Source: Bacillota bacterium
Lineage (GTDB): Bacteria; Bacillota; Clostridia; Christensenellales; SZUA-584
DNA length: 6,350 nucleotides
Reading direction: 5' to 3'
Assembly: GCA_023416745.1 (NCBI GenBank)
Contig: JAEZHF010000013.1
Coordinates: 1-6,350, forward strand
A program made the translations under genes and the position numbers. Shown piece after piece: positions 1 through 4,343 of the stretch. Every line of letters begins with the position of its first letter. Position 1 is the first letter of the stretch. The notes under the pieces are model-generated. The model worked only from the letters and a program-made list of their open reading frames with translations, had not been told where the DNA came from and did no database searches.

Positions 1-1716
1 CACTTCAGCCAGCACAATGCGGGCCTTACCGAAATCCTGGTTGATGAACAGATTGTCAAGCCGGGTTTCATCTTGAAAGAACAACTCAAAACTCCGTTCC
101 GGTTCAGATTCCGCCAAGACGACGTCATAATCTAAAATGCCGCCGGACCCAGAGATGTCTTTATGCTCCATGGCGTCCATCGCTTCCTGGTAGGCCTCGG
201 GCACATCGGCCACGCCGTGCCGGATTGAACTGAACGAGACTGTTATCAAGATATCAAATTTCTGTTCAAGAAACGCAAGCACCTGCTCCAGAACGCCGAG
301 AAGCCTCTCTCTCTCACCCGCTTCGCCGGCAAGGTTGATCAAGCAAGCGAGTCGTCCGCCTGCATCGGTGAAAGCCGACGGGACATTAGAGGCCAGTTCT
401 TTAAACACGCTTTGAATGACATAATAAACATCCTTGTCCTTTTCAAGGAGGTGTCCATACTCTTCAATTTCGAAAAGCAATACGGCGAACCATTCATGGG
501 AAAACCCAAACCCATATTGATCATTGGCTACCCAGAACGAATCCTCATCCCCAGGGCTTTCCTGCAGAAGCATGGCGATGTTGAGCTGCTTTAGGCTTTC
601 GTCCTTCTTCTCAATCTCTGTGCTCATGCGGTCATGTTCCCTGACCAGACCTGAGACGATTTCCTGGATCAGCGTGTATTCGTTATGTCCATATGACCTC
701 AGATCGTCGGAGTTTTTCTTGATCATGCCGACGATCTTTACAATCGGGTTATAATTCATATAAACAAAATAGGTAATCAGAAGACCGCCCACAACCAGAA
801 TCACCACCAACAGAATGAGAGAAATGCGCTGGATGTAGTTAATTTTTGTACGATAAATACTCATGGGCAGTACATATACATACTTCCAGTCGTTTACTTC
901 CGACTTTATGTAGCTAATCAGCACCGATTCCCCGTTCACCATCTCCTGCTTCATGCCTTGGGAGCCATTAAGAGCGTTATAATGAACGATGTCATTGGGG
1001 ACATCGGGCCGGGAAGAAAAGAGCAACTTGTCATCCTGGTCGATGACCATCACGGCGCCTCTTGAGAGGTTTTGGATGGCCGCGACGCTTTCCTGAATAG
1101 CGGACGGGTGTATGAAGAACGCGATTGTGCCCATATTGGCGCCGGACGGAGACAAATAAAAAGGCTGCAAATAGATTAGCGCAGGGTCTGATGCGCTGCC
1201 TTGCATCAGAAAGCGCGGTGCTTTCACCGTCGTAAGGTCCGCGTACCAAGAGTCATACCTTCCCTCATCATCCGGATACCAAAGAGCATGGAGTGATTGC
1301 GCATTATAGGTTCCCTTTGAGGTAAGAGCAATGTCATGGGCACACAAATATACATAAAAACGGTCAATATAGCGGTCTGGTACAAGGTAGGCACGAAAGT
1401 CTTGGATGATCTGGAACATGGTATAGCGTTGCGCAATGTCCAACGGGATCTTTCTGTAAGCCAGTGACGAAACGCGCGTGTCCAATTCAATCTTCAGCGC
1501 CATTTCACGGACATCAAGCAGGCGCCTATCGATATCTTGCCGCAATTGGTTCAGCATTGTTTCGTTTGACTCGCTGATCTCCTCCTCGATTACATTGACC
1601 GAAGTCGTATAGATCAGCACGCCAAGGAGCAACGGAAGCAGAAGCATAATCAGGTATGTAATAATAAACAGAAAGGTAACGCCCATCTTGCGGGGTATTC
1701 TTACCTTATAGGTCAT
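1..1716 (-). CDS. Membrane-anchored AraC-family transcriptional regulator, C-terminus cut by window edge
   Basis: The minus strand is open for 572 codons from ATG at 1716 to the left edge; I translated every codon and found no internal stop. The start is supported by GAGGTGA five bases upstream. Residues 13-36 form a first membrane helix (VTFLFIITYLIMLLLPLLLG core). Residues 37-297 are an extracytoplasmic region of Cache-like size, with PFYLSPSGANMGTIAFFI and VMVIDQDDKLLFSS resembling the beta strands of such sensors. Residues 298-322 form a second helix (ISLILLVVILVVGGLLITYF). The cytoplasmic part, about 405-512, looks like the degenerate GGDEF-like domain of CdaR/PucR and YesN-type regulators, ending in ITVSFSSIRHGVADVPEAYQ followed by EAMDA. 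Known relatives of about 750 aa end in an AraC helix-turn-helix pair, which would lie beyond position 1. Inferred role: sensing an extracellular ligand, often carbohydrate-related, and controlling nearby transport or hydrolase genes. A sensor kinase is less likely, because no HAMP or kinase motif follows the second helix. Confidence 0.85.
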   Translation of the reverse strand, partial: MTYKVRIPRKMGVTFLFIITYLIMLLLPLLLGVLIYTTSVNVIEEEISESNETMLNQLRQDIDRRLLDVREMALKIELDTRVSSLAYRKIPLDIAQRYTMFQIIQDFRAYLVPDRYIDRFYVYLCAHDIALTSKGTYNAQSLHALWYPDDEGRYDSWYADLTTVKAPRFLMQGSASDPALIYLQPFYLSPSGANMGTIAFFIHPSAIQESVAAIQNLSRGAVMVIDQDDKLLFSSRPDVPNDIVHYNALNGSQGMKQEMVNGESVLISYIKSEVNDWKYVYVLPMSIYRTKINYIQRISLILLVVILVVGGLLITYFVYMNYNPIVKIVGMIKKNSDDLRSYGHNEYTLIQEIVSGLVREHDRMSTEIEKKDESLKQLNIAMLLQESPGDEDSFWVANDQYGFGFSHEWFAVLLFEIEEYGHLLEKDKDVYYVIQSVFKELASNVPSAFTDAGGRLACLINLAGEAGERERLLGVLEQVLAFLEQKFDILITVSFSSIRHGVADVPEAYQEAMDAMEHKDISGSGGILDYDVVLAESEPERSFELFFQDETRLDNLFINQDFGKARIVLAEV

Positions 1717-1858
1717 GTATATCACCTCGCGATCTCGTCTGCCGTGCGCCAAACCTCTGTTAGAGCACTGCCACAGCATGTATATGTGCAGATGCCTTTA
1801 TGCCTGATACGTTCAAATCCCAATTTGTTATTACAGCATTAATACTCCTATTACTTAT
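1717..1858. other. Leader and upstream region of the membrane AraC regulator
   Basis: This AT-rich non-coding stretch lies upstream of the minus-strand regulator. Minus-strand TTGGGA (about 1819-1824) is followed after 17 bases by TAAAGG, a weak possible promoter that matches the consensus poorly. No riboswitch, tRNA or terminator hairpin was recognised. Beyond the ribosome binding site it holds nothing I can support. Confidence 0.35.
1722..1728 (-). promoter_or_regulatory. Ribosome binding site for the membrane AraC regulator
   Basis: On the minus strand GAGGTGA lies five bases before the ATG at 1716. It is a near-perfect anti-16S match and fixes the start codon of the long regulator ORF. 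I could not identify a matching -10/-35 promoter with confidence in the next 150 bases. Confidence 0.8.
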
Positions 1859-2017
1859 ATGGAATTACTGCCCACCAGTCATTACTATGTACGGTCTCCG
1901 CTGAATTGCTTTATAATCACTAAATTCGTTCATGGCTTGATTTCGGGCAATAACGAAAATCGGATATGGGTTTTGGAGAAGCCAATCCTCCCTTACATTC
2001 CATTGTTCCCAGTGTAG
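1859..2017 (+). pseudogene. Possible N-terminal remnant of a GNAT-type acetyltransferase
   Basis: An ATG at 1859 opens 52 codons, ending at TAG 2015-2017. The opening MELLPTSHYYVRSPLNCF and the later FVHGLISGNNENRIWVLEKP resemble the first 45 or so residues of a group of Bacillota GNAT acetyltransferases, which start with a short 'LP..YY.VRPL' segment and then 'V..VI.G..PGRIFVD'. The acetyl-CoA binding fold is absent. The same frame stays readable past the TAG to about 2090 (NPHDALVKPN, then RELYLEIKK) before further stops, as expected for a decaying gene. There is no good ribosome binding site. The resemblance is judged by eye; it could be chance coding potential in an AT-rich intergenic stretch. 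Confidence 0.28.
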
Positions 2018-2185
2018 AATCCGCACGACGCCCTTGTCAAGCCGAATAGAACATCTTGCAGGGAGTTGTACTTGGAAATCAAAAAATAGCGATGAGGCAA
2101 ATAATATTGATCACCTTACGGAATATCCTGAATCAAATTAACCGTAACTAACAAACTACAAATAATATCCAAAACTCGTGTTATA

Positions 2186-2290
2186 GGCAGACCAAACACC
2201 TTGCTCCACGGCGTCGACAAAACAACAACGGCCGTCAACCTGGACATCGGTCTTGCTATGATGGGCAAGAAGATGCTGATGGTGGACGCA
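2186..2290 (+). pseudogene. Relic of a ParA/MinD-type (AAA_31) partition ATPase
   Basis: The plus-strand frame reads LLHGVDKTTTAVNLDIGL (2201 onward), then AMMGKKMLMVDA up to 2290. This aligns closely with the N-terminal deviant Walker A region of ParA ATPases (KGGVGKTTTAVNLGIGLA..GKKVLLIDADPQG). ParA proteins are about 250-300 aa ATPases that segregate plasmids and chromosomes and are common on conjugative elements. Here the signature lysine and glycine before the loop are replaced (KGG to LHG) and the glycine before the catalytic lysine is aspartate (GVGK to GVDK), so the nucleotide site would be damaged. After VDA the expected DPQG does not follow; the frame turns into unrelated sequence and stops at a TGA at 2351-2353. 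Upstream the frame is closed by a TGA at 2129 and has no clear start. It is a non-functional fragment, probably from a plasmid or integrative element. Confidence 0.65.
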
Positions 2291-2500
2291 AGATTTTGCG
2301 TGCCCCCGAAGCTTTTCGCCTCCCGGCGGCATGGATTGCACCTCGGCGATTGAGGGGATGTCCACGGATAGGAACCCCTCGGCGTAGTGGCTTCGAGTGC
2401 TAAAGATGCCGCCAAGGATGGAGCGCAAGACGGGCAGAGCAAACTTGGAAAGCGCATACAGGTTGAGCTTGAGCATACCATATACTCAGATCACAGTTCA
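2291..2500. other. Stretch without a recognisable gene
   Basis: Between the ParA relic and the inverted-repeat region the DNA is GC-rich and open in several frames on both strands, but no frame gives a protein I recognise. The most protein-like reading is on the minus strand (about 2300-2470, with SILGGIFSTRSHYAEGFLSV and IPSIAEVQSMPPGGEKLRGH). It has no ribosome binding site and runs on into the antisense of the ParA relic, so it is not called as a gene. It may be a fragment of an unknown mobile-element gene. Confidence 0.4.
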
Positions 2501-2529
2501 ATGCGCAGCGACTCGTCGCGGACGATGGG

Positions 2530-2833
2530 CTGTTTACCCACGTTTCAGCGTGTTTGCCCCACAACGTCACTCCAAAGCGCACCGCCGGTAAAACGCCGTG
2601 GAGCACGATAAGCGAAACGTGGCCCTCCATCAGCTCAAAAATACACCCCATGCTCCCTTTAGCGACGCAGGAGAACCTGCCATTGTCAGGGACCACCGGT
2701 GCGTCGCAATCTGATGCTCGCATCCGCTCCTGGTTCCCTCGTCTCCGAGTCTGCAGCCTTACGTTCCCGGTCAAGCCGATGCACACTGTGCCGACGCCCC
2801 CCAACGGAGAGTTAATCTCCCTCGTTTTCGCAC
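2530..2833 (-). ncRNA. Structured GC-rich segment; candidate 5' fragment of a group II intron
   Basis: Read on the minus strand, this stretch starts with GTGCG at 2833, the usual first bases of a group II intron. It contains several stems: 2803-2826 (AACG-A-GGGAG, loop ATTAA, CTCTCCGTT; nine pairs including one G-T, with one bulge); 2713-2724 (GATGC-GA-GCATC); 2667-2680 (GCAGG-TTCT-CCTGC); arms 2662-2669 with 2700-2707 (eight perfect pairs); and arms 2538-2546 with 2614-2622 (nine perfect pairs). The density of stems and the GGGAACGTAAGGC-type stretch recall intron domain I. No domain V hairpin and no reverse transcriptase/maturase reading frame is present, so if it is an intron it is a truncated, inactive 5' part. 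A different structured RNA, or repeats of GC-rich decayed DNA, are real alternatives. Both boundaries are tentative. Confidence 0.27.
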
Positions 2834-2948
2834 CCCGACAAATCCGCTCCATCTCTTGCTTCCGACCGTTATGCCGTGATCATCCAGATATCCTGCTGCG
2901 GTTTGCTGAGCATGACCCCGCCGTCGCCGGTCACACGGAAGTGTATAA

Positions 2949-3770
2949 ATGTTTACAGATTATTCCTCTTTGGACAGTTATATTGTTCAGCCAAAAATAT
3001 CACTCGCTTCGATCTGGGTATTGGATGCAGATGATTCATATAACGTATATAAAAGGGAGTTGAACCCCGAGAGTCCATATTGGAGCGAACTGATATGTAT
3101 AAGGACCATTTCGGGCAACGGGGTCATAACCACTTTTTCGGGTCAATCTATTAGCGTTTTTTCAGAATCATTTGTCCTTATAAGGATGCGAGATATCCAA
3201 AGATACCGGTGCATAGGTGGCTCCTGGCATTTCTGGTGGTTTTCATTCATTACTGATGAAGAAGATGAATTCCAACGAAACGATCCTTATCTCGCAAAAA
3301 TGATTGAGGACGAAAAAAAGGTAGTATACGAGTGCATGGGGTTGTTGAATGAGGAGAATATTTGGAGTCAGCGAACTGCATGTTCGTTATTCTCACAACT
3401 GTTATTCAGGTGGATGGCAAGCATAGGCAATCCAAACAGCCACCCCTTCAACAATGAAAATGTTATTGCAAGGGCATATTCTTACATGAAGGTGAACGCA
3501 GATAAAGGCTTGAAGATAGAAAACGTAGCAAACGAATTAGGTTTTAGTGAAAACCAGTTTAGGAAACTGTTTCAAAAAAAGTATCACATCTCTCCAAAGC
3601 GCTTTCTTATATTACACCGCATAAATGCAGCCAAGGCATTGCTGAATCAAACTTGCCTTTCTATTTCTGAAATTTCGCAACGGCTAGGCTATTCAAGTCA
3701 ATTCCATATGTCAAAAGATTTCAAACGAGTTACTGGAGTAAGTCCTAGGGAATATCGAAACAAAGAATGA
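2949..3770 (+). CDS. AraC-family transcriptional regulator
   Basis: This 273-codon gene encodes a soluble AraC/XylS-type DNA-binding regulator close to the usual family length of 260-300 aa. Residues about 45-105 form the AraC-type cupin-like sensor half, ending in the typical SWHFWWFSF strand. Residues about 168-271 are the DNA-binding half: the first helix-turn-helix at about 187-210 (ENVANELGFSENQFRKLFQK), the KYHISPKRFLILHRINAAKA linker helix, and the second helix-turn-helix at about 236-260, finishing with the hallmark TGVSPREYR. Both units look intact. An in-frame TAA directly abuts the ATG, so no upstream ATG is possible, and GGAAGTG five bases before it is a weak ribosome binding site. 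The gene is AT-rich, whereas the DNA immediately 5' is GC-rich; no promoter was recognised in that DNA, so its native control region may be missing. The effector and target genes cannot be told from the sequence. It converges with the broken AraC gene to its right. Confidence 0.88.
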   Translation: MFTDYSSLDSYIVQPKISLASIWVLDADDSYNVYKRELNPESPYWSELICIRTISGNGVITTFSGQSISVFSESFVLIRMRDIQRYRCIGGSWHFWWFSFITDEEDEFQRNDPYLAKMIEDEKKVVYECMGLLNEENIWSQRTACSLFSQLLFRWMASIGNPNSHPFNNENVIARAYSYMKVNADKGLKIENVANELGFSENQFRKLFQKKYHISPKRFLILHRINAAKALLNQTCLSISEISQRLGYSSQFHMSKDFKRVTGVSPREYRNKE

Positions 3771-3836
3771 TAGTTGATAAGATAATATCGATTCTGAAAG
3801 CGTACACCGGGAGTTATACCAAGTCTACTGAAATGA

Positions 3837-3862
3837 CAAAATTTAAAGTACTTTATATTTTG
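3837..3862. repeat. 26-bp near-perfect AT-rich palindrome between convergent genes
   Basis: The half CAAAATTTAAAGT is mirrored by ACTTTATATTTTG, with 12 of 13 pairs and a perfect 12-bp core TAAAGTACTTTA at 3844-3855. It lies between the 3' ends of two convergent reading frames and includes the stop codon of the broken AraC gene (3843-3845). It might act as a weak bidirectional transcription end or as a protein-binding operator, but it has no GC-rich stem. It sits about six bases from the point where the broken AraC gene loses its homology, so it may also mark a recombination point. Confidence 0.55.
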
Positions 3863-4337
3863 GAAAGATACCACTGACCGGCAGAACGGTCTCGTTGAGC
3901 AGCGCGGCAGCTTTGTCCACTCGGGTCAGGTTTATAAACTCAACAAGCGTGCGACCGGTCGGATTCTTAAAGGTCCTACAAAAATGGGCAGGGCTCAGAC
4001 CTACCATGTGGGCCGCCTCGTCCACTTTCAGGTGTTCAGCATAGTTTCTGTCGATGTAGGCTAACAGGGCCTTAAACTGTTCAATGTTCCGTGCAAAGTG
4101 GCTGGTGTAGGTGTCGACCTCCGCGTGGCCGTTGTTGCGGCAGACGGCCAGCACCAAAAGTTGAAGAGCGGCTTTCACGGCCATTTCATATCCAACGCGC
4201 TTATTTTTTAATTCCAATAGCAGTAAGTCCAAAGCTGAACAGAGGTCTCCATAACCGCAACCCCCTGGTGTAGTTTTCTCGGGGAAGAGGTGTCTGCCTT
4301 CCAAAGCGATTCCGGGCCGCACCCATATAAAAAGCAA
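3843..4337 (-). pseudogene. AraC-family regulator broken at both ends
   Basis: The minus-strand frame reads 164 codons from TTG at 4337 to TAA at 3843. Residues about 30-70 match the helical linker that follows the sensor in AraC proteins (LDLLLLELKNKRVGYEMAVK). Residues about 84-150 give a good first helix-turn-helix unit (AYIDRNYAEHLKVDEAAHMV, then GLSPAHFCRTFK) and its linker helix (FINLTRVDKAAALLNETVLP). The second unit stops after VSGI: the expected 'A..VGF.d..YFsr.FKk..G.sP..YR' is replaced by FPKYKVL and a stop. The N-terminal cupin half of 100 or more residues is also missing; going upstream the frame meets the TAA of the surface protein only two codons before the TTG. No ribosome binding site precedes the TTG or later GTG/TTG codons. 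It is GC-richer than the AraC gene at 2949-3770, so it is not a simple duplicate of it. A product could not be expected to bind DNA normally. Confidence 0.75.
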
Positions 4338-4343
4338 AACGGC

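Noticed and set aside
1031..1490. Minus-strand short frames of 72 and 88 codons, and short frames at 339-754
   Set aside because: All lie in other frames of the uninterrupted 572-codon regulator, whose translation shows membrane helices and coherent domains.
2116..2481. Two overlapping minus-strand frames of 121 and 106 codons
   Set aside because: They run antisense through the ParA relic and give no familiar motif; the ParA reading on the plus strand explains the left part better.
2441..2833. A complete group II intron with maturase
   Set aside because: No domain V hairpin and no reverse transcriptase motif is visible in any frame; only a truncated 5' part could be argued.
2400..2852. Minus-strand open frame of 150 codons and an overlapping plus-strand frame of 169 codons (2554-3063)
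   Set aside because: Neither has a ribosome binding site, recognisable domain or normal residue composition. They overlap each other and the inverted repeats, and the plus frame also runs into the start of the AraC gene.
3771..3842. A rho-independent terminator after the plus-strand AraC gene
   Set aside because: No GC-rich hairpin with a T tract was found; only the AT-rich palindrome at 3837-3862 is present.
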